NCBI GenBank assembly: GCA_023442465.1
Contig: JAEZZQ010000036.1
Location: 35,758 to 99,757, forward strand
Direction of reading: 5' to 3'
Length of the DNA: 64,000 nucleotides
Source: Bacillota bacterium
GTDB taxonomy: Bacteria; Bacillota; Clostridia; Lachnospirales; Lachnospiraceae
Shown here: positions 51,337 to 59,261 of the stretch, piece after piece
Numbering within the stretch: position 1 is the stretch's first letter
Layout of the letters: every line of letters starts with the position of its first letter
Position numbers and translations under genes: made by a program
Notes under the pieces: model-generated
The model's database searches: none
What the model saw: only the letters and a program-made list of their open reading frames with translations
Told to the model about the DNA's origin: nothing

Positions 51337-51870
51337 ATGAAGGAAAGAACAAAGAAGATACTTTCGGTGACAGGACTTGCTGTGATAGGAACTGCATTGA
51401 TTCTTGGTATTTGGATGAGACAATATCGAGAGGAGGAACCTTTTGTTCCTGCCGATGTAAGTCCGCCGATGGAAGAATCTTTAGTCATCGAAAGCGAAGA
51501 GCCAATGGCAGAAGAGCCGGAAGAATTGATTATTGAGAAAGAACCAGGGGTGCAGATAGGGGAAAAGAAGCAGGAAATTCAATCGGCTCCGATGAAAACA
51601 GAAGAGGAAAGACCTTCTGATCCACCGGAAATAAAGGAAAATACCAATGTAGAAAACCCCAATAAGGAGCCGGTCTATAAGGAAGAGGCGCCCAAAGAGC
51701 CAGAGAAAAAAAGCGAAGCTCCCTCGACGGCACCAAAGGATGGTGATCGAAAGGATGGGATGATTTATATTGAAGGATTTGGCTGGATCGTAGATGAAGG
51801 TGGCGGCGGTTCCGGCATTGTTGCAGAGGATATGTATGAAAACGGAAATAAAATAGGGATTATGGATTAG
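51337..51870 (+). CDS. Membrane-anchored Pro/Glu-rich protein (DUF6550-like)
   Basis: The 177-residue protein has one N-terminal helix (about residues 9-26), then an extended acidic Pro/Glu/Lys region (PEEL, EIQSAP, EAPKEPEKK) and a short ordered end, GMIYIEGFGWIVDEGGGGSG. The layout agrees with DUF6550 proteins of conjugative elements, an assignment from memory. ATG 51337 was chosen for AGGAGGG at 51321-51327. It may span the cell wall. Confidence 0.7.
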   Translation: MKERTKKILSVTGLAVIGTALILGIWMRQYREEEPFVPADVSPPMEESLVIESEEPMAEEPEELIIEKEPGVQIGEKKQEIQSAPMKTEEERPSDPPEIKENTNVENPNKEPVYKEEAPKEPEKKSEAPSTAPKDGDRKDGMIYIEGFGWIVDEGGGGSGIVAEDMYENGNKIGIMD

Positions 51871-51884
51871 AACAGTATGCAGAA

Positions 51885-51908
51885 AGGCACAGAATAACTT
51901 CTGTGCTT
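51885..51908 (+). repeat. Left 24-bp direct repeat flanking the small insertion
   Basis: The 24 bases are identical to 52561-52584. They form a hairpin: GCACAGAA paired with TTCTGTGC around TAAC. Here the T run that belongs to the hairpin is missing, because the insertion starts right after it. Confidence 0.9.
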
Positions 51909-52069
51909 CAGACTGTACACAAAGCCAATTGTTAAAAGAAGCATGTAAATATGTGTGTATAAATAATCAATAATATATTTTTATCCTTGCTTATGGTATT
52001 CTATAATAAATTAACAAATTTGAATTTGAAGTGTAGGTTATTTATATTGTTTAGGATAGAGGTGGATAG

Positions 52070-52417
52070 ATGTTTAACGAAATTTGTATTTATGAAGCTA
52101 AAATTGAAAAGCAAGATGAGATTGAGGCTCTTATGAAAGAAGTTGCAGAATTTTATATGTGGCAAGAGGGGGTAATTGACGTTAAATATATTAAGCGCAC
52201 ACATCGTCAAACTGATTTTAATGCTGTAAAACAAGGGGAATTACCAATTACTCTCACAAGATATGTTGGTAAGGTGACCTATGTCTTACATTGGACTGTC
52301 CGTGATGAAGAAACACATGCAAGAGTATCAAAATTAGGGCTTGAACAATTTTATAAGAGATGGAATAGATGTTTAACTACTATGCCTAAAATTATTTTAG
52401 GTGAAAATATTGTGTAA
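52070..52417 (+). CDS. Small protein carried by the 652-bp insertion
   Basis: The 115-residue protein has a ferredoxin-like, Dabb/antibiotic-monooxygenase-like feel: NEICIYEAKIEKQDEIEALMKEVAEFY, a middle part WQEGVIDVKYIKRTH, and VTYVLHWTVRDEETHARVS. That fold assignment is a guess from pattern. AGAGGTGG precedes the ATG. It is unlike the pilus and transfer genes on both sides in base composition, and it is the only gene of the insertion. Confidence 0.65.
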   Translation: MFNEICIYEAKIEKQDEIEALMKEVAEFYMWQEGVIDVKYIKRTHRQTDFNAVKQGELPITLTRYVGKVTYVLHWTVRDEETHARVSKLGLEQFYKRWNRCLTTMPKIILGENIV

Positions 52418-52468
52418 AAATGAGCATCAAGATAAACTCACAAATTCCAATTTAATAACGTAGATTTA

Positions 52469-52498
52469 CTAAAGGCACGAAAATCCCCGTGCCTTTAG
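52469..52498 (+). terminator. Hairpin inside the insertion
   Basis: CTAAAGGCACG (52469-52479) pairs with CGTGCCTTTAG (52488-52498); the T run behind it is broken, so termination may be partial. Confidence 0.55.
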
Positions 52499-52560
52499 TC
52501 TGTATAAATCTTCTGTTTTTACATAATCCAAAATTCAAGAATTAATTTGTTTACAGTCTG

Positions 52561-52590
52561 AGGCACAGAATAACTTCTGTGCTTTTTTGT
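52561..52590 (+). terminator. Right 24-bp repeat with its T run
   Basis: The same hairpin as at 51885-51908, here followed by TTTTTT and, 15 nt later, the ribosome site GGAG of the next gene. This is presumably the original context of the hairpin before the insertion. Confidence 0.75.
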
Positions 52591-52609
52591 TTACAGAAAT
52601 GGAGCAAAT

Positions 52610-54370
52610 ATGTACAAAATCATAAAGCATATTTTTACTGCAACCTTGCTTGTTTCTTTCCTTATGCCTCTGACGGTTCATGCAGTCGGGGATGGCAATA
52701 TTGATACGGGAGGAGGGGGATTGGGACAGGGGTCATCCTATAATTATTGGAGCAGTGGAGATGAAGGGGTGCGGGTAACGGTAGTAACAACCAGCAATGG
52801 TTCTGCGGTCACACCCTCCATTGATCTGACCAATAAAAGACCGGACAATATCGTCATTCATTTTGGTAAAATAAGTAAATCGGTATATAGGGAGGGAGCA
52901 TCTTTGACACCAAGGACCGGAACATATCATTATATTAATCCGGAGCAATCCTTGCCTAAGATTATCACCTCATCAAGCGGGGGAGCAACCCTTTCTGCTA
53001 TCAAGCGATATTTTACGGATGAGCAGGTGATAAAAAGTATAGCAGGATACGTAGGTATGGACTTCAAAACATTAGTCGGAGGGGATTATAAATTATTATT
53101 GGAACCGATAGCTTATGTGACTATAAACGGAATACGTACTGCTTTTACAGCAACAGAAGCTGCAAAATATAATCAGGTGAAAGGCGGGCAAGTAAGGAGT
53201 AAAATGTCCTCGTTATCCCATAAGAATCTGCCGCTTGCCATGTTTTTAGAAACTTCAGATTTGGGCTATCCGGCATGGTCAGGATTAAAAACAGAGAAAG
53301 TGACAGACGAACAAATCATTTCTGCCTTAGGCCTTGGAATTGTCAGGTTTACCGATGTAATAACTCCAGAGGTAATAAGTGCGGATTATGAATACCGGGT
53401 AAATACGGATGTGGTAACCGCAGTGACTATCAGCGGAGGACAAAGCGATCCGGACCATCCTGTTCGCGTAACCTTTCAGATCCTTGGAAGGAATTATTCG
53501 GTTGATCATGTATTTTATCCAAGTGGAGGACAGCAGCTTGCATGGGTAAAATGGCACACACCATCTACGATTCAGCATATTACCATTCAGGTAAGTGTAA
53601 GTGGAGGCGGCGGCCCAAGTAAAGGTACGATTACAGCGAATATTGTGGATCTTGATAAGAATCCACCGCCCAATCCAATAGCAGATGATAGAAATGACGC
53701 CTATAACCGGGGAAACGCCGTGATACCAGGAAGTGCACAAAAGACATCCGCATTTTGGAGTGTGTGGAGACCTTGGTGGAGGGAGCATTGGGTATGGCAT
53801 AGCGATTGGAAATATCATTCGGGTTCCCATACGGATGCTTGTGAAGAAGACTGTGATTCAAACCATGGCAGGTGGGTAGATGAAGGTACGTGGAAAGATG
53901 AGGGGTGGTGGGAATTTGATTTGGAAAGTTATTCGGCAGGTTTGGAAGCTGCCATGAAACTTTCTACCGATGAGAAATCCCCTACAGCAACAGGAAGCAG
54001 TATAAAAAGCGGATATGGTGTGAATATCAAAGTGAATGCGTCTGCTTCCTCAAATCAGACTTCCGCTACAACACCGCCTCAAACAGCGGTCAGCTACTTT
54101 CCGGAGTTTTACTATAAAAGCTATTGGCGATTGCTGGAACGGACAAAAACAGGTTACCATGCAGAATTTGAATTCCAAAAGAACCCGTATTCTACCTTTC
54201 AGAGAAAAACACATTTTACACCGATATGGATGCCTGATGGAACCTACACTGTCTATACTTATTTACTGGACGCTTGGACTCCGGACGGGATGCTTTGCAT
54301 GAATCTGACAGATTCCGTTAACATCAACGGAAACTTATGGAGTGATTGGCATATCGCACCGATTCCATAA
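52610..54370 (+). CDS. Large secreted element protein, Trp-rich segment
   Basis: The 586-residue protein has a signal peptide with a likely cut after VHA (residue 26). The mature part is rich in Gly, Ser, Thr and beta-prone stretches. Near residues 380-440 lies a tryptophan cluster with cysteines: FWSVWRPWWREHWVW, HTDACEEDCDSNHG and KDEGWWEFD. No membrane anchor follows, so it is probably released or bound to wall or pilus. It lies between the pilus and the secretion genes; a pilus-tip or adhesin role is inference. Confidence 0.72.
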   Translation: MYKIIKHIFTATLLVSFLMPLTVHAVGDGNIDTGGGGLGQGSSYNYWSSGDEGVRVTVVTTSNGSAVTPSIDLTNKRPDNIVIHFGKISKSVYREGASLTPRTGTYHYINPEQSLPKIITSSSGGATLSAIKRYFTDEQVIKSIAGYVGMDFKTLVGGDYKLLLEPIAYVTINGIRTAFTATEAAKYNQVKGGQVRSKMSSLSHKNLPLAMFLETSDLGYPAWSGLKTEKVTDEQIISALGLGIVRFTDVITPEVISADYEYRVNTDVVTAVTISGGQSDPDHPVRVTFQILGRNYSVDHVFYPSGGQQLAWVKWHTPSTIQHITIQVSVSGGGGPSKGTITANIVDLDKNPPPNPIADDRNDAYNRGNAVIPGSAQKTSAFWSVWRPWWREHWVWHSDWKYHSGSHTDACEEDCDSNHGRWVDEGTWKDEGWWEFDLESYSAGLEAAMKLSTDEKSPTATGSSIKSGYGVNIKVNASASSNQTSATTPPQTAVSYFPEFYYKSYWRLLERTKTGYHAEFEFQKNPYSTFQRKTHFTPIWMPDGTYTVYTYLLDAWTPDGMLCMNLTDSVNINGNLWSDWHIAPIP

Positions 54371-54612
54371 AATACAACAAATGGTTACTTGATACAACGT
54401 ATTGTGGAATCACCTATTCCCAATTTGAAAGGAAAATAGGGATATTGATTAAAAAAGTGTTCAGGAAATTAAAATAGGATCTTATCCGTTGCAGAAAGGA
54501 AACTTAAAGTTTGGAAGGAATCTTGTATGTAAATTAGATGGAAGAAAAGATGCTATAGAATTATCGATCAAGGCGATATGCCTTATTTTTTTATAATAAA
54601 TGGAGGAAATGA
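54371..54612 (+). other. Gap holding a hairpin with T run
   Basis: No frame here looks coding. AAGGC and GCCTT (54570-54574 and 54580-54584) form a small hairpin followed by ATTTTTTT, and the ribosome site TGGAGG of the next gene comes 9 nt later. Confidence 0.5.
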
Positions 54613-54948
54613 ATGATAAAAAAGAAAAAAATAGCTTTATTATTATGCCTCATCCTGATTTTAAGTATGGGTTTTAGTACAAACGCTTACGCAAAAGGAG
54701 ATGTGGCGGGAGCCATTGAAGGAACATGGACGGATGCTTCCAGCCAGATAAAGACGGTAGTAAACAAAGTAGTGTTTCCCGCTATCGATCTTATTTTAGC
54801 CGTATTCTTTTTTGCAAAATTAGGAACGGCTTATTTCGATTATCGAAAACATGGACAGTTTGAATGGGCTGCTCCAGCCATTCTCTTTTCCTGTCTCGTA
54901 TTTACATTAACAGCCCCCACTTATATCTGGAAGATATTGGGGATGTAG
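54613..54948 (+). CDS. VirB2-like small membrane protein (DUF3852)
   Basis: The 111-residue protein has a signal peptide ending at AYA (residue 27), then two membrane helices (about 50-70 and 82-102) around a short loop, YFDYRKHGQFEW. This is the two-helix pattern of VirB2-type pilins and matches DUF3852 of Firmicute elements. It would form part of the conjugation channel. GGAGG precedes the ATG. Confidence 0.78.
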   Translation: MIKKKKIALLLCLILILSMGFSTNAYAKGDVAGAIEGTWTDASSQIKTVVNKVVFPAIDLILAVFFFAKLGTAYFDYRKHGQFEWAAPAILFSCLVFTLTAPTYIWKILGM

Positions 54949-54977
54949 CCACTGAAGAAATTTAGAAGGGAAAGCTT

Positions 54978-55955
54978 ATGTGTGATAAAGAGATGCGTTG
55001 GTTTATGCGCTTGACTTTAGAAAATAGCCGGACGGGAAAGCAAGGATTTGTCATGTATCCATGCGAAAAATATGAAATGCTGGAAGACTTGGATTGGTGT
55101 CAGATTCCCTATGGAAGTGGAGATTACACTCATAAGGCAGTTAGTTATAATGGAGTAAAGGCTGATAGCTTACAAAAAATACTAACCACAGTGATTGAAA
55201 GTAAAGAACAACCACCATCCATGAAAGAATTAAATTATCTTGGAGAGCAGATCCAGCGTATGTCGGTACAAATGCGTTCCCACTTAAAGCAAGAAATGGA
55301 ACAGCAACCTAGTGCCACCATTGCGGATGCCATCAATGCTACTCACCGTTTATTGTCTGAGAATAAAATATATGATGGACTATCCATGTCTGATAGGTCT
55401 GTTCTTCTGGATGAGAATGGACCATACATCCAGGTACGTCTCCATTTATCGGATGATAGTCAGGAACAAGAGACGGAAAACGGCATATGGGTAGACCTCC
55501 CAATTCAAGAGGATGAACTGAAAATCATAGCAAAACAGCTAGGGACAGATTCCTATCATGATCTGGAAATATGTGATATATATAGTATTTTTTATAGGAT
55601 TGAAACGGATATGATGTCTGACGCTTATTACGATGTGGAAAAGGTGAACAAGCTTGCAGGGGCAATGAAAGAACATAATGTAGTTAAAGAGTTGGGAAAG
55701 TATAAAGCTATCTTAGATTATGAAATATGCTTTGATGTGGAAGAAGCTGCCGTGTTAGCAGGAAAGTTGGATGAGTATGAGTTTTACCAAGGAAAGACAC
55801 TGAGTGAGGTTGGCATACTTTACCACGATCACGATCCTTGCAGACAAAATGATGAGGGGATAGCGGAAGACTTGGGATTTGAAGAAACGAATTATGGAAT
55901 TGTACGGAGGATAGAAGAACAGCGGTTGGAGCAGGATGCCATGCAGTTAAATTGA
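54978..55955 (+). CDS. ArdA-like antirestriction protein
   Basis: The 325-residue acidic soluble protein contains an ArdA-like stretch, GIWVDLPIQEDELKIIAKQLG followed by EICDIYSIFYRI and VNKLAGAMKEH, and an N-terminal domain starting RLTLENSRTGKQGFVMYPCEKYEMLED. DNA mimicry against type I restriction is the likely role, though the pattern is degenerate. A GAAGGGAAAG site precedes the ATG. It is placed within the transfer genes, where early expression on entry would help. Confidence 0.65.
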   Translation: MCDKEMRWFMRLTLENSRTGKQGFVMYPCEKYEMLEDLDWCQIPYGSGDYTHKAVSYNGVKADSLQKILTTVIESKEQPPSMKELNYLGEQIQRMSVQMRSHLKQEMEQQPSATIADAINATHRLLSENKIYDGLSMSDRSVLLDENGPYIQVRLHLSDDSQEQETENGIWVDLPIQEDELKIIAKQLGTDSYHDLEICDIYSIFYRIETDMMSDAYYDVEKVNKLAGAMKEHNVVKELGKYKAILDYEICFDVEEAAVLAGKLDEYEFYQGKTLSEVGILYHDHDPCRQNDEGIAEDLGFEETNYGIVRRIEEQRLEQDAMQLN

Positions 55956-56034
55956 TAGGTCTCCTGTTCTTTATTGGATTAATAGCAGGATATATTAAGA
56001 TTTAAAGAAATAGGTCTGCGGAAAGGAGTACGAG

Positions 56035-56895
56035 ATTTTTATATTTGATTTTGTGGCAGATATTGTATTAGATCAGATCATTGACTGGATCTATGGAAAA
56101 GTGATTGGATTCTTAAGTGATTTTTTTGCCATGATGAACAATATGGGAGTGGAACTGCTATCGTTGCCTTGGGTAGAAGCAGTTACCACTTTTTTTAGTT
56201 ACTTGGGGTGGGCACTGTTTGTGGTGGGCCTCGTAGTGGGTGCTTTTGAATGTGCGATTGAATACCAAGGCGGAAGAGGAAGTATTAAGGATACAGCGCT
56301 GAATTATCTAAAAGGTTTTATGGCAGTCAGCTTGTTTACGGTTCTTCCCATCAACCTGTATTCTCTTTGTGTATCTTTGCAGGGAAGTTTTGGTAATTCA
56401 GTTTCCGGGCTCGTGGATGTGAAAAGTATTGGCAGGATTGCCACAGAAGCTTTGGCAAGTTCTTTTATCCCGGGTGCCGGCAATCCAATCATGGACATTT
56501 TTTGTGCAGTGATGATGGGATATGCGGTAATCAAAGTGTTTTTTGCAAATTTAAAAAGGGGAGGAATCCTTGTGGTGCAGATCGCAGTGGGCAGTTTATA
56601 TATGTTTTCTGTACCACGTGGATATGTGGATGGATTCACTCAATGGTGTAAGCAGGTCATCGGCATTTGTGTGACCGCTTTTTTACAGTCAACAGTTCTG
56701 ACCGCAGGGCTTATGACACTTAAAGATCATCCATTACTAGGGTTGGGACTTATGTTATCCGCAACAGAAGTGCCACGGATTGCGGGACAGTTTGGGTTAG
56801 ATACCAGTACAAAGGCCAATATCATGAGCAGCGTATATGCAGCGCAAACCGCAATTAATATTTCCAAAACTGTGGTAAAAGCAGTAGCGGTATAA
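56035..56895 (+). CDS. VirB6/TrbL-like conjugation membrane protein, unusual start
   Basis: The protein of about 286 residues has six or so membrane helices (for example WALFVVGLVVGAFECAIEY, GFMAVSLFTVLPINLYSL, IMDIFCAVMMGYAVIKVFF) and the sequence VIGFLSDFFAMMNNMGVEL near its start, as in the VirB6/TrbL-like proteins of Firmicute elements. It forms the inner-membrane channel. The start is doubtful: AAGGAG (56023-56028) points to ATT 56035 in frame (spacing 6), while GTG 56053 lies too far away. Confidence 0.8.
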   Translation: MFIFDFVADIVLDQIIDWIYGKVIGFLSDFFAMMNNMGVELLSLPWVEAVTTFFSYLGWALFVVGLVVGAFECAIEYQGGRGSIKDTALNYLKGFMAVSLFTVLPINLYSLCVSLQGSFGNSVSGLVDVKSIGRIATEALASSFIPGAGNPIMDIFCAVMMGYAVIKVFFANLKRGGILVVQIAVGSLYMFSVPRGYVDGFTQWCKQVIGICVTAFLQSTVLTAGLMTLKDHPLLGLGLMLSATEVPRIAGQFGLDTSTKANIMSSVYAAQTAINISKTVVKAVAV

Positions 56896-56909
56896 GGAGG
56901 CTGTATTCT

Positions 56910-58409
56910 ATTGAAATAAAGTTAGGAAGCTTATTTGATGGTATTGGAGGTTTTCCACTGGCGGCAATCCGCAATGGAATCACGCCGGTATGGGCCAGTG
57001 AGATTGAAAGATTTCCCATGCAGGTGACGAGCCTTCGTTTTCCTGAAATGAAGCATATGGGAGATATCACAAAACTTCACGGTGAGAATCTTCCTATGGT
57101 GGATGTACTTGCAGGAGGTTCGCCATGTCAGGATCTATCTATCGCAGGGCTAAGAAACGGTCTTGCAGGAAAACGGTCCGGGTTATTTTTAGAGCAAGTA
57201 CGGATTGTAAAAGAAATGAGAACACAGGATGAAAGGAGAAGAAAAAGTCATAGAAAACGAGCAGCTGAGCATATTCGACCTCGGTATATGGTCTGGGAAA
57301 ATGTCCCCGGAGCCTTCTCAAGCGGAAGAGAAAAAGGAGCAGACTTTCACACCGTCCTTGAGGAAATCTGCCGGATACCGGAGGAGTCCGTATCTTTACC
57401 TAGACCGCCGGGAGGGGTATGGACTCCTGCCGGGATTATTATGGGAGAAGGATTCTCTGTCGCTTGGCGAGTATTGGATGCTCAATTTTGGGGAGTCCCC
57501 CAGAGACGCCGTAGAATCTTCCTTATCGCAGATTTTGGAGGATACAGTGCCCCGGAAATATTATTTGAGTCCGATTGCGTGTGGAGGAATTATCAGGAGA
57601 TCAGAAAAAAGAGGGAAAGAACTGCCGGAAATTCTACGGAAAGCACTGTTACTGCAAGCGGGCCTAACCGTGTAATCTGTCTGATGGACCAAGGAGGAGA
57701 ACGGATGGATCTATCCAATGATAAGTCAGGAACTTTGATAGCAGATGGAGCTTCCAATCCTCCCATTATTATGGCGACCGGTCAGGGCGGAGCAGAAATA
57801 GGGATTGGATATTGCCCTACGATCACAGCGTCCGCCGGAATGTCTGGAAACAATCAGCCCATTCTGTTTGACAATCATGGACCAGACACTCGTTATACGG
57901 GACCGGTATCTGTAGTACAGACCATTACCTCTGCGCTGGGAACCGGAGGAAATAACACCCCACTAGCTGTGAACCCGGAGCCATTTTGTATTTGCGGAAA
58001 TATTATAAACCGGACCGAACATAATGGCGGAAATGGAAGTGGTTATCAACAGGGGCTCAGTTACACGCTAACCACGGAAGATAGGCATTGTGTTTATACA
58101 CCGGCGTCCAGGGTGCAATTGTATCAGGAAGTAATCGGAAGTCTGTGTGCTGGTGATGAAAAGCATGTTGGAAACCAGTATGTAGAGCAGAGCAAATGCA
58201 TCGTGGATGAGAAGAATCTGGTCCGCCGGATCATCCCCTTGGAGTGTGAGAGACTGATGGGATTTCCAGATGGCTGGACGGATATACCGGGAGCCAGTGA
58301 CAGCAAGAAATACCGGGCATTAGGAAATAGCGTGGCAATCCCATGTGTAGATTTTATTCTATGTGGTATTGCTTATTTTTTACGAAGGAGGGAGGTGAGT
58401 GCAAGTTGA
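56910..58409 (+). CDS. C5-cytosine DNA methyltransferase, non-ATG start
   Basis: This 499-residue enzyme has motif I KLGSLFDGIGGFPLAA at the very start, motif IV GGSPCQDLS with catalytic Cys near residue 73, motif VI MVWENVPGAF, motif VIII QRRRRIFLIADF, a long target-recognition region, motif IX IIPLECERLMGFPDGWTDI and motif X YRALGNSVAIPC. The first ATG in frame (57018) is downstream of motif I, so translation must start earlier: AAGGAGG (56894-56900) is 9 nt before an in-frame ATT at 56910. A lost A in the run after TTG 56911 would also explain it. A second frame is coding inside this gene. Confidence 0.9.
   Translation: MEIKLGSLFDGIGGFPLAAIRNGITPVWASEIERFPMQVTSLRFPEMKHMGDITKLHGENLPMVDVLAGGSPCQDLSIAGLRNGLAGKRSGLFLEQVRIVKEMRTQDERRRKSHRKRAAEHIRPRYMVWENVPGAFSSGREKGADFHTVLEEICRIPEESVSLPRPPGGVWTPAGIIMGEGFSVAWRVLDAQFWGVPQRRRRIFLIADFGGYSAPEILFESDCVWRNYQEIRKKRERTAGNSTESTVTASGPNRVICLMDQGGERMDLSNDKSGTLIADGASNPPIIMATGQGGAEIGIGYCPTITASAGMSGNNQPILFDNHGPDTRYTGPVSVVQTITSALGTGGNNTPLAVNPEPFCICGNIINRTEHNGGNGSGYQQGLSYTLTTEDRHCVYTPASRVQLYQEVIGSLCAGDEKHVGNQYVEQSKCIVDEKNLVRRIIPLECERLMGFPDGWTDIPGASDSKKYRALGNSVAIPCVDFILCGIAYFLRRREVSAS
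57229..57675 (+). CDS. Protein encoded inside the methyltransferase gene in another frame
   Basis: This 148-residue frame lies wholly within the cytosine methyltransferase gene, shifted by one base. It reads like a real protein: EQLSIFDLGIWSGKMSPEPS, YLYLDRREGYGLLPG, SLGEYWMLNFGESPR, and SLSQILEDTVPRKYYLSPIA followed by IIRRSEKRGKELPEILRKAL. I recall very similar proteins (SLSQILE..VP.KYYLS..AC.GILRRA..RGKELP) annotated next to methyltransferases in Firmicute phages and elements. The methyltransferase frame over the same bases also keeps its motifs VI to VIII. The ATG has no clear ribosome site. Function unknown. Confidence 0.6.
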   Translation: MKGEEKVIENEQLSIFDLGIWSGKMSPEPSQAEEKKEQTFTPSLRKSAGYRRSPYLYLDRREGYGLLPGLLWEKDSLSLGEYWMLNFGESPRDAVESSLSQILEDTVPRKYYLSPIACGGIIRRSEKRGKELPEILRKALLLQAGLTV

Positions 58410-58663
58410 TATATCTGTATCCGGATAATTTAAAAGCAAAAGCTACCATGTGGCTATGGAAGCTTAGAGATTTGGCGGTGACAGGGATCTTTTTGCTCGT
58501 CTCTGTCTTTGCATTTGCTTATGGCGGTGTATGGTTTCCATTGGTCATCGCAGGCGCCTATGCATTTTTGACGATTCAGGTGGAGGATACCAGTATTATG
58601 GATTTTATCCGCTATGCCTGTGCTTTCTTTTTGACAGAAAAACAACATTATGAATGGAGGTGA
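58406..58663 (+). CDS. PrgI/TcpE-like small membrane protein (VirB3-like)
   Basis: The 85-residue protein begins LIYLYPDNLKAKATMWLWKLRDL, has two membrane helices (about 22-60) and ends DFIRYACAFFLTEKQHYEWR. This is the layout of PrgI/TcpE-type proteins that precede VirB4 in Gram-positive elements. TTG 58406 was chosen because GGAGGTG (58391-58397) is 8 nt upstream; it overlaps the methyltransferase stop. Confidence 0.75.
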   Translation: MIYLYPDNLKAKATMWLWKLRDLAVTGIFLLVSVFAFAYGGVWFPLVIAGAYAFLTIQVEDTSIMDFIRYACAFFLTEKQHYEWR

Positions 58664-58670
58664 CAAAAAG

Positions 58671-59243
58671 TTGGGGAAAGAAAAGAACCCATCCACTAGG
58701 GATTTAATGGGTATTCAGGAACTGTCAACCTATGGGGTCATTACGGATAGAAATCAGGAATTGATATATTTTCTAATTCAACCGAGCAATCTGTCCGTAT
58801 TATCGGAGGAAAGCTTGTCGGCCAGAATTTATGGGCTGATGACGGTCCTAAAAGGAATTACTGAAATCGAGATGATGTGCTTAAATTCCCGTGAAAACTT
58901 TGAAGAGAACAAGCAATATTTAAAACATCGTCTGGAGGAAGAAAGTAATCCAGTTATCAGAAAGCTATTAGAGGCGGATGCCACAGAACTAGACCGCATG
59001 CAGGCACAGGTGGCTACCGCCAGGGAATTTTTAATAATTATCCGTTTAAACAGGCAGAAAGAAAGTGAGATTTTCTCTTATCTGAATCGGATCGATAAGA
59101 TGCTGAGTGAACAAGGATTCACTTCGAAAAGAGCAGAGGAAGAAGATAAAAAAAGAATCTTGGCTGTATATTTTGAACAGAATGTAACCACTGAAAAATT
59201 CGAAGAATTCGATGGAGAGCGGTGGATTATCTTGAATGAATAA
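58671..59243 (+). CDS. Conjugation protein between PrgI-like and VirB4, TTG start
   Basis: The 190-residue soluble protein starts KNPSTRDLMGIQELSTYGVI and is mostly helical. The segment RNQELIYFLIQPSNLSVLSEES recalls the N-terminal domain of VirB4/TraE-type ATPases, so it may be the split-off N-terminal domain of VirB4. TTG 58671 is 7 nt after TGGAGGTGA (58655-58663). The stop lies directly before the VirB4 ribosome site. Confidence 0.7.
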   Translation: MGKEKNPSTRDLMGIQELSTYGVITDRNQELIYFLIQPSNLSVLSEESLSARIYGLMTVLKGITEIEMMCLNSRENFEENKQYLKHRLEEESNPVIRKLLEADATELDRMQAQVATAREFLIIIRLNRQKESEIFSYLNRIDKMLSEQGFTSKRAEEEDKKRILAVYFEQNVTTEKFEEFDGERWIILNE

Positions 59244-59261
59244 GGAGGGATTAGGTTTATA

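Larger units (their letters stand above)
51909..52560 (+). mobile_element. 652-bp gene-carrying insertion with 15-bp inverted ends
   Basis: The left end reads CAGACTGTACACAAA (51909-51923) and the right end, reversed, CAGACTGTAAACAAA (52546-52560), 14 of 15 matching. Both ends abut the 24-bp direct repeats exactly. Inside are an AT-rich promoter region, one gene (52070-52417) and a terminator (52469-52498). No transposase is present, so it is a non-autonomous element or cassette. Base composition is visibly more AT-rich than the surrounding genes. Confidence 0.8.
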
